A DNA stretch of 64,000 nt from Pseudogemmatithrix spongiicola (GTDB lineage: Bacteria > Gemmatimonadota > Gemmatimonadetes > Gemmatimonadales > Gemmatimonadaceae): the NCBI RefSeq assembly GCF_030623445.1, contig NZ_CP130613.1, forward strand, positions 496,001 to 560,000. Reading direction: 5' to 3'. Both the position numbers and the translations under genes were made by a program. The notes beneath the pieces are model-generated. The model made no database searches, had not been told where the DNA came from, and saw only the letters and a program-made list of their open reading frames with translations. Within the stretch, counting starts at the first letter, position 1. Each line of letters starts with the position of its first letter. Below are positions 31,790 to 40,391 of the stretch, one piece after another.

Positions 31790-32249
31790 TGCGCGCCTCC
31801 GGTCCGTGTGCCGTGTCCGTGCGGAGCTCCATCGAGCGCAGCGCGTGCTGCAGCAGGATCGTCGCCGCCAGCGCATCGACATCGCCTTTGCGGTCGCGCG
31901 TCGTGCCCTCCATCGCCTGCACGGCTCGCAGCGCCGCCGCCGTCGTGAATCGTTCGTCCACTAACTCTGCAGGCAAGCCCGTGCGCGTCGTCAGCTCCTG
32001 CGCGAGGCGCCGCGCCTCTTCCGCCCGCGGGGTATCCTCCCCCTGCTGGTCCAGGGGCAGCCCCACGATGAATCCCTCGGCCTCGAGCTCGGTCGCCTTC
32101 GCCAGCAGTGCCGTGAGCGGGGGCCGCTTGCCCGCGCGGCGTTCGACGAAGCCCGCCGGCGACGCGATCATGCCGGCGGGATCGCTCACCGCGAGCCCCA
32201 CGCGGCGATCCCCCAGATCGATCGCGAGCCAGCGCCGGCGCCACGTCAT
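31782..32249 (-). CDS. ruvX: Putative pre-16S rRNA nuclease / Holliday junction resolvase RuvX (YqgF)
   Basis: This 155-aa RNase H-fold protein has acidic active-site residues in LAIDLGDRRVGLAVSD, the FIVGLPLDQQGE stretch, DERFTT and the C-terminal DVDALAATILLQ. In E. coli YqgF takes part in 5' end maturation of 16S rRNA; the resolvase role is older and less certain. It begins 2 bp after the rho stop and its 3' end overlaps mltG, so the three genes are probably one transcript. Confidence 0.92.
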   Translation of the reverse strand: MTWRRRWLAIDLGDRRVGLAVSDPAGMIASPAGFVERRAGKRPPLTALLAKATELEAEGFIVGLPLDQQGEDTPRAEEARRLAQELTTRTGLPAELVDERFTTAAALRAVQAMEGTTRDRKGDVDALAATILLQHALRSMELRTDTAHGPEARNE

Positions 32250-32251
32250 GC

Positions 32252-33508
32252 TCAGCCGCCCTCGGCCATGCGCTGGAAGAACTCTTCGTTCGTCGCCGTC
32301 GCGGCGAGCTTGCGCAGCAGGAACTGCGTCGCGTCCTCCGGCGCCATGTCGCCGAGGAAGTGGCGCAGGAGGAAGATCCGGTTCCGTTCCTTGTCGGAGA
32401 GCAGCAGCTCTTCCTTGCGCGTGCCCGACTTGTTGATCTCGATCGCCGGATAGATGCGGCGGTTCGCGATGTCGCGGTCGAGCACGATCTCCTGGTTGCC
32501 CGTGCCCTTGAACTCCTCGAAGATCACTTCGTCCATGCGCGAGCCGGTGTTCACCAGCGCCGTCGCGACGATCGTCAGCGAACCGCCGTTCTCGATGCGC
32601 CGCGCGGCGCCGAAGAACCGCTTCGGCTTCTCCAGCGCCTTCGCATCCACGCCGCCCGAGAGGATCTTGCCGCTCATCGGCGTCACCGCGTTGTGGGCGC
32701 GGGCGAGGCGCGTGATCGAGTCGAGCAGGATCACCACGTCGCGGCCCTGTTCCACCAAGCGCTTGGCCTTCTCGATCACCATCTCCGCCACCTGCACGTG
32801 GCGCTTCGGCACTTCGTCGAAGGTGCTCGCCACCACTTCGGCGCTCGGCACCGTCGCGATGAAGTCCGTCACTTCCTCCGGCCGCTCGTCGATCAGCAGC
32901 ACGATGAGTTCGATCTCCGGATGGTTCTCGGCGATCGCATTCGCCATGCGCTGCAGGAACAGCGTCTTGCCGGCCCGCGGCGGTGCGACGATCAACCCGC
33001 GCTGGCCCTTGCCGAGCGGCGCGATGAGGTCGGCGACGCGCATCGCGAGCCCGCCTGACTTCGATTCCAGCCGGATGCGTTGGTCCGGGTACTTGGGCCG
33101 CAGCGTGTCGAAGTTGCCGCGCGCCAACGCGGCTTCCGGCGCGGCGCCGTTCACCGATTCCACCTGCGCCAGCGCGAGGAACTTTTCCCAGGGCTTCGCC
33201 GGCCGCACCGTGCCGCGCACCACGTCCCCCGTGCGCAGGCCGAAGCGCTTCACCTGCGCCGGCGCCACGTGGACGTCGTCGGGTCCCGCGAGGTAGCTGT
33301 GCGCGGGCTGGCGCAGGTAGCCGTTGCCGCCCTTCACCAACTCCAGGGTGCCCTCGGCGATCAGCGTCTCGCCGCGCCCGAGCAACGCCTTCTCCACGCG
33401 CAGCAGCAGGTCGCCGTGGGCGATCGTCGGGGTGGGCGCGAGCGACAGTTGCTCGGCGAGGGCGCGCAGCTCGGCCTCAGGAAGGCGGCGCAGGGACGCG
33501 GTTTCCAC
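32252..33508 (-). CDS. rho: Transcription termination factor Rho
   Basis: This 418-aa hexameric RNA helicase has an N-terminal helix bundle (about residues 1-45). A cold-shock-type RNA-binding domain follows (about 50-125; [15 protein letters not shown]). The ATPase has Walker A PPRAGKT, Walker [11 protein letters not shown] and the P-loop partner [13 protein letters not shown]. Length equals that of E. coli Rho if translation starts at the GTG at 33508. The open frame runs on upstream but would enter the tRNA-Arg gene, so a longer start is ruled out. No clear Shine-Dalgarno site is seen before the GTG. Confidence 0.95.
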   Translation of the reverse strand: METASLRRLPEAELRALAEQLSLAPTPTIAHGDLLLRVEKALLGRGETLIAEGTLELVKGGNGYLRQPAHSYLAGPDDVHVAPAQVKRFGLRTGDVVRGTVRPAKPWEKFLALAQVESVNGAAPEAALARGNFDTLRPKYPDQRIRLESKSGGLAMRVADLIAPLGKGQRGLIVAPPRAGKTLFLQRMANAIAENHPEIELIVLLIDERPEEVTDFIATVPSAEVVASTFDEVPKRHVQVAEMVIEKAKRLVEQGRDVVILLDSITRLARAHNAVTPMSGKILSGGVDAKALEKPKRFFGAARRIENGGSLTIVATALVNTGSRMDEVIFEEFKGTGNQEIVLDRDIANRRIYPAIEINKSGTRKEELLLSDKERNRIFLLRHFLGDMAPEDATQFLLRKLAATATNEEFFQRMAEGG

Positions 33509-33600
33509 GCAGGATGTGGGGAGGAGGGAGCGGAGGCGGCGCCGGGCCCGCGCACACGGGGCGGGGAGGTGAGGGGCGCGACCTAGAGGGATACGTGCAG

Positions 33601-33674
<74 letters not shown>

Positions 33675-33846
33675 GAATGGTGAAAACTATCGCCCCCACC
33701 CCCCTTCCGGGTAGGCCGCTCGGGCAAAATCCCGGGGCGCCGGGGATGCGGATTGAACGCGCGCGTCGTATAGTTGCGGAACCCTCCGGATCCCACCGCG
33801 CACTCCGTGCCCCCCGGAGCTACCTGACCCACACGAGGACCACGCG

Positions 33847-35103
33847 ATGCCGGCTACTTTCGCCCCGATCGACCAGGCGACGATTTCCGCACTCAACGCC
33901 GGCGGTGAGCGGGCGCTGGAACAGATCTTCCGCGACCACTACGACTGGATCCTCGAGAAGGCGCTCGAGCGCCTCAAGGGTGAGAACGCCGCCGCACCGA
34001 AGCTCATCGTCAACACCGTGCGCGAGTTCTGGGAAGAGCGCGATGGCTTCCACTCCAGCGCCGAGATCGAGGCCTTCTTCAACGAGGAGCTCCGGCACCG
34101 CGCCCGGGCCATCCGTGCGCGCATGACCGCCGTGCATCGCTTCGAGAAGGCCGAGGGCGTGCATGTCGCGCCGCCGCCGGCCGCCCCGAACGCCGATCAA
34201 CTCTGGACCGAGATCGCCGCCGAGCTGCACAAGCCCGTCGTCGATCCCGCCACCGCGGCCAAGCGCCGTCGCGAGCACCGCTCGCATGAAGTCGCCGAGC
34301 ACATCCAGACGGTGACGCAGCGTGCCGCGTGGAAGACGCCCATCATCGTCGCCGTCGTCGCGACCGTCGTGGCGCTGGCCAGCGCCTGGTGGTTCGGTGA
34401 GAAGTCGCGTGCCGAGGTCATCAACCAGATGCTCGGCTCGGCCGAGGCGCAGCAGGTGAACACCCGCGCCGGCCAGCTCGGCAGCGTCACCCTCGCCGAC
34501 AACTCGACGGCGCGCCTCGGGCCCGAGACGCGCCTCGTCATCGTCGACCAGTTCGGCAACGAGTATCGCACCCTCAGCCTCTCCGGCACCGCCGTGTTCA
34601 CCGTCACGCCGGGCAACATGAATGCCTTCGAGGCGCGCTTGGGTGACATCTCCGTGTTCTCCGAGGGCGGCGTCTTCACCGCGCGCGACTACGGCGACGA
34701 GATGCAGCGGGTCGTGCGTGCCGACGAGGGCACGCTGCGCCTCACCGTCGGTGGTGCGGAGCGCACGCTGGCGCAGGGCGAGGCTGTCACCGTCGATCGC
34801 AGCGGCGCCATTGCCGCGGCCGATCCCGCCACCGTCGAGCGTGAACTCGCCTGGACCGCGGGCCGACTGGTCCTGCGTGACGTGACCGCCGGCACCGCCG
34901 TGCAGGCCCTCTGGCGCTGGTACGGCATGGATATCGCGCTCACCGATTCCGTCGCTGCCGCGCGCAGCGTCTCGCTCGACGTGCCGCTCGGTTCGTCGCA
35001 GGCCGCCATCACGGCGCTCGAGGGTGCCGCGCAGCTCCGCTTCCAGTGGATCGAAGGCAAGATGACCCTCCAGCCGCAGGCCGCGGCGCGCGGCCGCCGC
35101 TGA
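33847..35103 (+). CDS. FecR-domain membrane protein with sigma-region-2-like N-terminus
   Basis: This 418-aa protein has three parts. Residues about 10-93 follow the pattern of region 2 of ECF sigma factors (a GGERALEQIFRDHYDWI helix, then an IVNTVREFWEERDGF helix and a basic AxxxRARAIRARM helix). A transmembrane helix lies at about 164-183. Periplasmically there is a FecR domain (about 205-300) and a C-terminal STN/DUF4974-like segment (about 340-410; GTAVQALWRWYGMDIAL). FecR proteins transmit signals from TonB receptors to sigma factors. Fusing a sigma-like head to a FecR body is unusual. No region 4 for -35 binding is seen, so the head may be regulatory. It overlaps the DsrE-like gene by one base. 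Confidence 0.8.
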   Translation: MPATFAPIDQATISALNAGGERALEQIFRDHYDWILEKALERLKGENAAAPKLIVNTVREFWEERDGFHSSAEIEAFFNEELRHRARAIRARMTAVHRFEKAEGVHVAPPPAAPNADQLWTEIAAELHKPVVDPATAAKRRREHRSHEVAEHIQTVTQRAAWKTPIIVAVVATVVALASAWWFGEKSRAEVINQMLGSAEAQQVNTRAGQLGSVTLADNSTARLGPETRLVIVDQFGNEYRTLSLSGTAVFTVTPGNMNAFEARLGDISVFSEGGVFTARDYGDEMQRVVRADEGTLRLTVGGAERTLAQGEAVTVDRSGAIAAADPATVERELAWTAGRLVLRDVTAGTAVQALWRWYGMDIALTDSVAAARSVSLDVPLGSSQAAITALEGAAQLRFQWIEGKMTLQPQAAARGRR

Positions 35104-35660
35104 TGCGGGTCGCCCGCGCACTCATCGCGGCGATGGTCCTCACGTCGGCGGCCGGGGCGCAGCAAGCGCCTCGGCCGTCGTCGATGACCATGAGCGGGCC
35201 GCTGATCATGAGCGCCGGTCCCTCGCTCGAGGTGCCCGACGCGAACTTCGCCGTTCCGCCGGGCCACGTGTTCCGCGTGATGTGGGAGATCAACGCGCTG
35301 CCCGACTCGTCCGCGGTGAGCCCGCAGATCACCACGATCGCGCGCTTCTACAACCTGCACGCGCGTCACGGCGTGCCGAAGGCGAATCTCTTCGGGGCGG
35401 CGGTCGTCCACGGGACCGGGTGGCGCGCGTTGCTCACCGACGAGGCCTATCAGCGTCGGTACGGCCGGCCCAATCCGAGCAAGGCGTTGGTCGAGGAGCT
35501 CATCGCCAACGGCGCCAAGTTCGCCGTCTGTGGCCAGACGGCCGGCTCGATGGGCGTCACTCGCGAGGAGCTCCTGCCCGGCGTGCAGCTCGCCATCTCC
35601 GCGATGACGGCACTCAACGTGTTCTACGCCGAAGGCTATCGCCTGCAACCCTGGCGCTGA
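35103..35660 (+). CDS. Exported DsrE-family protein
   Basis: This 185-aa protein has a Sec signal peptide (MRVARALIAAMVLTSAAGA). A DsrE/F-like fold follows, marked by the nucleotide-like helix region VSPQITTIARFYNLHARHG, the AVVHGTGWRALL strand and the Cys in ANGAKFAVCGQTAGSMG. That Cys is in the usual DsrE position and could carry a persulfide. Exported DsrE proteins of this kind are common but have no assigned reaction. It is coupled to the FecR-like gene (TGATG). Confidence 0.78.
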   Translation: MRVARALIAAMVLTSAAGAQQAPRPSSMTMSGPLIMSAGPSLEVPDANFAVPPGHVFRVMWEINALPDSSAVSPQITTIARFYNLHARHGVPKANLFGAAVVHGTGWRALLTDEAYQRRYGRPNPSKALVEELIANGAKFAVCGQTAGSMGVTREELLPGVQLAISAMTALNVFYAEGYRLQPWR

Positions 35661-35678
35661 CGCGCCAGGCGCGACGCC

Positions 35679-35897
35679 TTACGGCGTGACCGCGCCGCCC
35701 AGCTGCAGCAATCCCGTCATCCCGCGCATCGCGTGCGGCGTCGCCGAGGCCGGCGCCGCCGCGACCGCCTTGGCGACGACCGGCGCGCCGACCTTCGGCG
35801 CTTCGGTGCGCTCCGCCTCGACGCCAAGGGCGAATCCCGCGAAGAACATCACGATGGCGACGATTTCGGTGCTGGGGCCGGATTCCTGCTGCAACAC
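35679..35897 (-). CDS. Small Ala-rich membrane-type protein
   Basis: A GTG at 35897 with GGAG 7 nt upstream opens a 72-aa frame. It has a hydrophobic segment early on (EIVAIVMFFAGFALGVEA, about residues 10-27), an Ala/Val/Pro linker, and a C-terminal GMTGLLQLGG. It converges with the DsrE-like gene, whose stop is 18 bp away. No family is recognised. The reading is supported by the start signals and the sensible membrane segment only. Confidence 0.4.
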   Translation of the reverse strand: MLQQESGPSTEIVAIVMFFAGFALGVEAERTEAPKVGAPVVAKAVAAAPASATPHAMRGMTGLLQLGGAVTP

Positions 35898-36005
35898 GGG
35901 GATGCTCCGCGAGCGATGTGGGCGTCGAGTGCGGACAGGCGCCCACGCGCCACGCAGTTCGACGACGCCTTGATTCTGCTGCCGACCGAGTGCGCGCGCA
36001 ACTGG

Positions 36006-36666
36006 ATGCGAAAGGCGACTTCGCGTGACTTTCAGCCGAGCACCGCGGCGGCGCTCTTCCTCCGGGTCTCGACCGAAGAGCAGGCGCGGGAGGGCGTCTC
36101 GCTTGACGCCCAGGAGGCGCGCCTGCTGGGCGACGCCGCAGCGCACGGGCTCGACGTGAACGTGACTTACCGTGACTCTGGGGTCAGCGGGTCGGTGCCG
36201 CTGGGCGAACGGCCGCAGGGCGCCGAGCTGCCGACGGCGCTCGATCGCGGCGAGTTGCAGCGAGTTCTCGCCTTCAAGCTCGACCGGCTCTTCCGCGACG
36301 CGGTGGATTGCCTGCGCACCGTTCGGCAATGGGACGATGCGGGGACCGCGATGCACCTCGTCGATCTTGGCGCCCAGGCGGTGAACGCCGGCTCGGCGGT
36401 GGGGCGCTTCTTCCTCGGGATGCTCGCCGGCGTCGCTGCGGGACGAGGTGGCGCGGGGAGAGCGGGTGGGAGCGCCGCCCTATGGCTATGCGGCCACGGG
36501 GGACGGCGCGGCTTGGGTGCCGGTGCCGGAGGAGCAGGCAGTGCTTCGTCGCATTCGCTCACTGAGTAGGGGTGGACTCACCCGGCTCGCCGCTGAGGCC
36601 GACGCCCTCAACCGGGACGGGGTGCCAACGAAACGAGGCGGCAGCTGGCACCCGTCTACCGTGTGA
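36006..36666 (+). pseudogene. Decayed large serine recombinase
   Basis: The first frame gives a resolvase catalytic domain with the nucleophile Ser in LFLRVSTEEQ and the EGVSLDAQE and FKLDRLFRD stretches that mark phage-type serine recombinases. After GRFFLGMLAGVA (about 36440) the frame changes, and the recombinase domain continues in the +1 frame with GERVGAPPYGY and LNRDGVPTKRGGSWHPSTV, then stops. The helical link between the two parts is also shorter than in intact proteins. Intact members continue for at least another hundred residues. This is a remnant of an integrase and marks the left side of the island. Confidence 0.8.
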
Positions 36667-36772
36667 AGGGTCCTCTCACAGAGTGCGCTCGCCATCGCCT
36701 AGCAGTTGCTTCTGCTGGCCCGTATGTTTCACGTCGAGGGTAGGTTGAGACAGCAGACGCCTCGTTACCGGG

Positions 36773-37522
36773 ATGCCAGATATCTCGCAGCTTCCGCGCG
36801 CGCCGATCGTCGAGGCGCTCCTAGATATTCGCTCCGAGCACGATCGTCCAATCTCGGAGGAGGTGCTGGACGGCTTTGGATCGGTCTTAGGACCTGAGTT
36901 TTCCAACAAGCTCGTACGACAAAGCGTGACGGGGAATCTCAAGGTTGATCGGAACTCAGCGGCCACGGCCTCGGCCCAGGTATCGACCGTGGCCTACCTG
37001 TTCAGGTCCAACGACGGAAAGTGGGTTGTTCAGGTGCGCAAGGACGGCTTCGCGCTGAGCCGACTTGCTCCCTATGTGTCCTTTGAAGAGCTGAGGGCGA
37101 CCGCGGAGAGGCTCTGGGGCCGCTTCGCGGCCGAAACCAAGGCACGTAAGGTCACCAGAACTGCGCTTCGCTACATCAACCGCGTCGTGGTTCCTCGCCC
37201 GGTGGAAAGACTCACCGACTATTTCGCCTCGGGTCCGATGGTTGGAGAAGGCATTCCGCACGGATTGCTCAACTTCTTTGTGCACCTTGAGCTCTCGGAT
37301 CCGACGTCAAGCATCCAGACGGTCGTGAATATGACGGTCGACACCGCCGCGACAACTCCATCAGAGCTTCCCATCATCTTCGACATTGACGTCTTCCGTC
37401 TGACGTCACTTCCGGCCAAGGGAAAGGATCTCTTTTCCCAGTTCACCGCGTTGCGCGAGCGGAAGAATGTCGTCTTCTTCGAGAGTCTGACCGAGTCAGC
37501 CCTGGAGTTACTGAGACGATGA
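36773..37522 (+). CDS. TIGR04255 family protein
   Basis: This 249-aa soluble protein matches the TIGR04255 pattern: N-terminal LPRAPIVEALLDIR, the strand WVVQVRKDGFALSRLAPYVSFEEL and the central TRTALRYINRVVVP followed by a VHLEL segment. The family is sporadically distributed and its function is unknown. It is first in a tight operon: its stop overlaps the next start by four bases, and a DUF7689 protein follows. This grouping in a mobile region suggests a defence or toxin-type module, which is inference. Confidence 0.75.
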   Translation: MPDISQLPRAPIVEALLDIRSEHDRPISEEVLDGFGSVLGPEFSNKLVRQSVTGNLKVDRNSAATASAQVSTVAYLFRSNDGKWVVQVRKDGFALSRLAPYVSFEELRATAERLWGRFAAETKARKVTRTALRYINRVVVPRPVERLTDYFASGPMVGEGIPHGLLNFFVHLELSDPTSSIQTVVNMTVDTAATTPSELPIIFDIDVFRLTSLPAKGKDLFSQFTALRERKNVVFFESLTESALELLRR

Positions 37523-37947
37523 TACCAGCAGTTGACGTGCCGCCCACAATGCCAGCCGTGTATCGCAGCGCCACCGCCACCGGTGTCAGCGCGAGCGCGG
37601 TGGCGGTCTGGGATAGCTGGCAGGGGGCGAGCGCGCACTCCACCTACCCCGTTAGCCGTCAGCCCCTGGCGGAAAAGTTCAGGGACTTAGCGGAGACTTG
37701 GAGGCGTGGTCGGGGACCGCACTCCTCCCACGAAGCACTCGTATTGTCCGTGCCATACCAGCGGATCATCGCGCTAGGGCCAGTAGCGATTCCGCTTATC
37801 ATAAACGAGATGCGCCGCAACCCCGACCACTGGTTCTGGGCGCTGCACGTGTTGACCGGCGTCAACCCGGTCATTCCGCAGCACTACGGGGATCTCAGGG
37901 CTATGACTGCCGACTGGCTCACCTGGGCAGCGGCGAACGGCTATTAG
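37519..37947 (+). CDS. Hypothetical protein with HWFWAL motif
   Basis: This 142-aa protein has an N-terminal region of about 60 residues with no clear features. Its C-terminal domain (about 65-142) is helical: YQRIIALGPVAIPLIINEM, then NPDHWFWALHVLTGVNP and a final AMTADWLTWAAANGY. I have no family name for this C-terminal domain, although it looks like a recurring short domain of accessory regions. The start overlaps the TIGR04255 stop (ATGA), and a DUF7689-type gene starts 2 bp after its stop, so the three are probably translated together. Confidence 0.65.
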   Translation: MIPAVDVPPTMPAVYRSATATGVSASAVAVWDSWQGASAHSTYPVSRQPLAEKFRDLAETWRRGRGPHSSHEALVLSVPYQRIIALGPVAIPLIINEMRRNPDHWFWALHVLTGVNPVIPQHYGDLRAMTADWLTWAAANGY

Positions 37948-37949
37948 AG

Positions 37950-38387
37950 TTGCCTCGTTCGATCATCTTCAGGGAGTTTCCGCGGCTGCGGACGACTCTC
38001 TTCTCGATCACCAGCCCGGATACGCAGCAATACAACTGCATTGCCTGGGCTGCTGGCGACGACTCTAGGTGGTGGTGGCCTAGTGGCTTCGGATACTGGC
38101 CGCCGGGCGTCGTGAGGGAGGTGTCACTGCGCCGGTTCGTGGAAGCGTTCGAGAGCCTCGGCTACAAGCAGTGCCCTGATGGTGCACATGAAGATGGCGT
38201 GGAGAAAGTAGTAATCTACGTTGATTCAGTGGGTATCCCTACCCACGCAGCCCGCCAGCTTCGCAACGGGCAGTGGACGAGCAAGCTCGGTGGCTGGGAG
38301 GACGTTCGACACACTGTCTTCGGGCTGACAGGCACAACATACGGAGAGGCCGCGGTCTACCTTTCTCGCGAGTTCGCTGCTCCCTGA
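37950..38387 (+). CDS. DUF7689-like protein
   Basis: The 145-aa product begins at a TTG 2 bp after the previous stop. The pattern NCIAWAAGDDSRWWWP, then YWPPG, FVEAFESLGY, EKVVIYVDSVGIPTHAARQL and WTSKLGGWEDVRHTV is typical of the DUF7689 type. The Cys and the later His-Ala-Ala-Arg could form a papain-like Cys-His pair, which is only a suggestion. It is the third gene of the TIGR04255 operon. The long frame continues upstream, but that part overlaps the preceding gene and is not credible. Confidence 0.7.
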   Translation: MPRSIIFREFPRLRTTLFSITSPDTQQYNCIAWAAGDDSRWWWPSGFGYWPPGVVREVSLRRFVEAFESLGYKQCPDGAHEDGVEKVVIYVDSVGIPTHAARQLRNGQWTSKLGGWEDVRHTVFGLTGTTYGEAAVYLSREFAAP

Positions 38388-38681
38388 TTGGTGATCCTGC
38401 ATAGCCGAAGCGTCGGGTTCGACTACAGCGTCGTCCAGCCGACGCTCGACGTGTCGCCCATTACAAGCGCGCTCGTGGTGCAGACCGACCGCACCATCGC
38501 CGTCGCCAACGCGCCGCTCGCGGTGCAGCAGGGAGGCTTCCTCGCCGTGCAGAAGGCCGTGCAGAACGGCCTCATGTCGGTCGGCATCCAGCTCGCGGCG
38601 ATAGGGTGGGCCATCCGCAACGGCACCGTCACGGGAGTCGAGCCCGTCGACGTGCCCTTCGACTCCGGACGCACGAAGTAA
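38388..38681 (+). CDS. Hypothetical protein
   Basis: This frame of about 97 aa opens with TTG-GTG directly after the DUF7689 stop and ends one base into the next ATG. The sequence has beta-like alternation in the first half (FDYSVVQPTLDVSPITSALVV) and a helical Ala/Gln-rich second half. No family is recognised. Tight spacing on both sides suggests it belongs to the same transcript. The start is uncertain because no ribosome binding site is visible and neither start codon is common. Confidence 0.45.
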   Translation: MVILHSRSVGFDYSVVQPTLDVSPITSALVVQTDRTIAVANAPLAVQQGGFLAVQKAVQNGLMSVGIQLAAIGWAIRNGTVTGVEPVDVPFDSGRTK

Positions 38682-39091
38682 TGCGCGTCCTCGTCATGCT
38701 CACCGCCTACGACCCCGCGCTGCCGGGCACGCGGACGTTCTACCTCACGACCGGCACCGCGCTCGAGGAGCTCGCGCGGCGCTTGGAGGAGCAGCTGCGG
38801 CTGCAGGCGTTCGAGCGACAGACGGCGGCCGAGAGGATCCGCCGCCTCCAGGTCACGGTCACATATGGGCCGGTGGTGCTGGGCACTGCGCGCTCGCTCG
38901 TCGACGCGCAGGGTGAGCAGCTAGAGCCGGAGCGCGCGCGACGCAGCTGGTGGCGATCGCTCCTGCGCGGCGCGCGTGTGGCTGGTCCGACCGCGGGTGG
39001 GGCCGCCGCTGGGACGTTGGCGGCGGGGCCCGGAGGTGCCGCTGTCGGTGGGACGGTCGGGCTCGCGTCGGGCGCCGCGCCCTGTCGCTGA
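38681..39091 (+). CDS. Hypothetical protein with C-terminal glycine zipper
   Basis: This 136-aa protein begins on the last base of the preceding stop (TAATG). The first 85 residues are soluble and mixed (VTVTYGPVVLGTARSLVDAQ). The last 35 form a Gly/Ala-rich hydrophobic segment (GPTAGGAAAGTLAAGPGGAA...) of the glycine-zipper type, which often inserts into membranes. No family is recognised. It is the last gene of the plus-strand run and converges with the Clp-fold protease gene. Confidence 0.55.
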   Translation: MRVLVMLTAYDPALPGTRTFYLTTGTALEELARRLEEQLRLQAFERQTAAERIRRLQVTVTYGPVVLGTARSLVDAQGEQLEPERARRSWWRSLLRGARVAGPTAGGAAAGTLAAGPGGAAVGGTVGLASGAAPCR

Positions 39092-39109
39092 CGAACTAGC
39101 GCGGTCCCC

Positions 39110-40090
39110 CTACCGAGCAGCCGGGGCCGGAGGCGTCGGTATCATCTGCATTTGCATCTGCTGCATCGGCAAGAACTGGTGCTTGACAAACGCGCGGTCA
39201 CGTTGGTTCTCGATCAGCTTGGCAGCAGACGGATTCATCGAGAAGACGTGCATTGTCGCGTGGAACACGGACAGCACCTTGTCCTGCAGCTCTTGGTCCG
39301 CCTCAAGATCTCGGACGACGAACCCAAGTGTCCGCGCAAGTTCGCGATGGACCGGTCGCCCGTGGCTCTTAAATGAACCGTGGTCGGCGAGCTTGAGTGC
39401 GATCTTCTCGGCTCGCGTCTTTGCGTCCGGCATACCCTTGAACATCCAGCGCTCCAACCAAGTCGCGACCAACTCCGCCGCCAGGCCCGATGCGTTCTCG
39501 CATTGCGCGAGTAGCGCGGGTCCGTACTGCGGCAGCATGGGAGCCCAAGCCCCGAGCTTCTTCGGGTCGGCGCACTCGTTGAGGGCGCGCTCAAACTGCT
39601 GCAGGATCGCCTGGGCCGGAATCGCGCCCATCGGCGTGATCAGCTGTGGGTCAATCGGACCGAGGGACGAATGTGCGCCCATCACGATCTCGTCTGCGGC
39701 GCACGAGAGCATCGTGGCGGCCGACATTGCTGCCTGCGGTACGATGACGCGGATGTTGTCGAACTTCTGCCGGAGGTAGTGCACCATCATCTCTGCGGCA
39801 TCCGGCGAGCCGCCGGGGCTGTGCAGGATCAGGTCGAGTGCGGCCTCCCGCTTCAGGCCGTTGACGACTTCCATCAGGCCATGCACGTCCTCGTCGACGA
39901 TGGAAATCGCCTGGGAGTCCGTGACCATGCCTTGGACCCACCGCGACGCGTAGAGAATGACGTTGCGCCCGGTGTAAGCGTGCAGGGCGGCGATGTGCTT
40001 TCGACGAATCTGGTCGAGCAGCGGAACGCCGTTATGCGCAGCCGCGCTCTCCTGGATTTCCTCCAGGACGCCACCCCACGTCGGCGACAC
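39110..40090 (-). CDS. SDH family Clp-fold serine proteinase
   Basis: This 326-aa protein of the SDH_protease family belongs to the ClpP/SppA crotonase fold. The oxyanion region is LILHSPGGSPDAAEMM (SPGGS at 91-95) and the nucleophile is likely Ser123 in PQAAMSAATMLSCAADEIVMG; SSLGPIDPQ is the conserved third element. The N-terminal leader and the C-terminal Met/Gln/Pro-rich tail are extra. Members of this family occur alone or in accessory regions and their substrates are unknown. The GTG start lies directly after the stop of a small upstream gene, so the two are coupled. Confidence 0.85.
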   Translation of the reverse strand: MSPTWGGVLEEIQESAAAHNGVPLLDQIRRKHIAALHAYTGRNVILYASRWVQGMVTDSQAISIVDEDVHGLMEVVNGLKREAALDLILHSPGGSPDAAEMMVHYLRQKFDNIRVIVPQAAMSAATMLSCAADEIVMGAHSSLGPIDPQLITPMGAIPAQAILQQFERALNECADPKKLGAWAPMLPQYGPALLAQCENASGLAAELVATWLERWMFKGMPDAKTRAEKIALKLADHGSFKSHGRPVHRELARTLGFVVRDLEADQELQDKVLSVFHATMHVFSMNPSAAKLIENQRDRAFVKHQFLPMQQMQMQMIPTPPAPAAR

Positions 40091-40309
40091 TCAGGCCGTG
40101 GTGCTGGAGGTCGCGAAGGAGCCCATCGGCCGCCGCGGCGTAGCGGCGCGCACGGCCTGAATCGCCACCTGGTACGCCGCGTAAGCGCGAATGACGTCTG
40201 CGACTCCAGGGTGGGCCTTGGCGCGCTCTTGTAGTTCTGCGGCAGCTTCGGAGGCCTTGGACGAACGACCGGTCGCGTCGTCGCGGCCGGCTGTAGGACG
40301 GGTCTTCAT
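40091..40309 (-). CDS. Small helical protein coupled to the Clp-fold protease
   Basis: The 72-aa product has a basic, low-complexity first 20 residues. A helix-forming middle follows (SEAAAELQERAKAHPGVADVIRAYAAYQVAIQAVRAA). No family is recognised. It ends exactly where the protease gene starts, so it is probably an adaptor, regulator or substrate of the protease; this is inference from coupling. The frame is open further upstream, but the start at 40309 is the last Met before the conserved-looking region. An IS256 element sits 82 bp upstream and may have replaced its promoter. Confidence 0.55.
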   Translation of the reverse strand: MKTRPTAGRDDATGRSSKASEAAAELQERAKAHPGVADVIRAYAAYQVAIQAVRAATPRRPMGSFATSSTTA

Positions 40310-40391
40310 AGCGTTAGGGCGAGTCGGAAGGGTGGTGCAGCCGGGGGGACTGCTCGCTCTGTTCGCAAACAATACGAGGCGGTCCGGGCCC

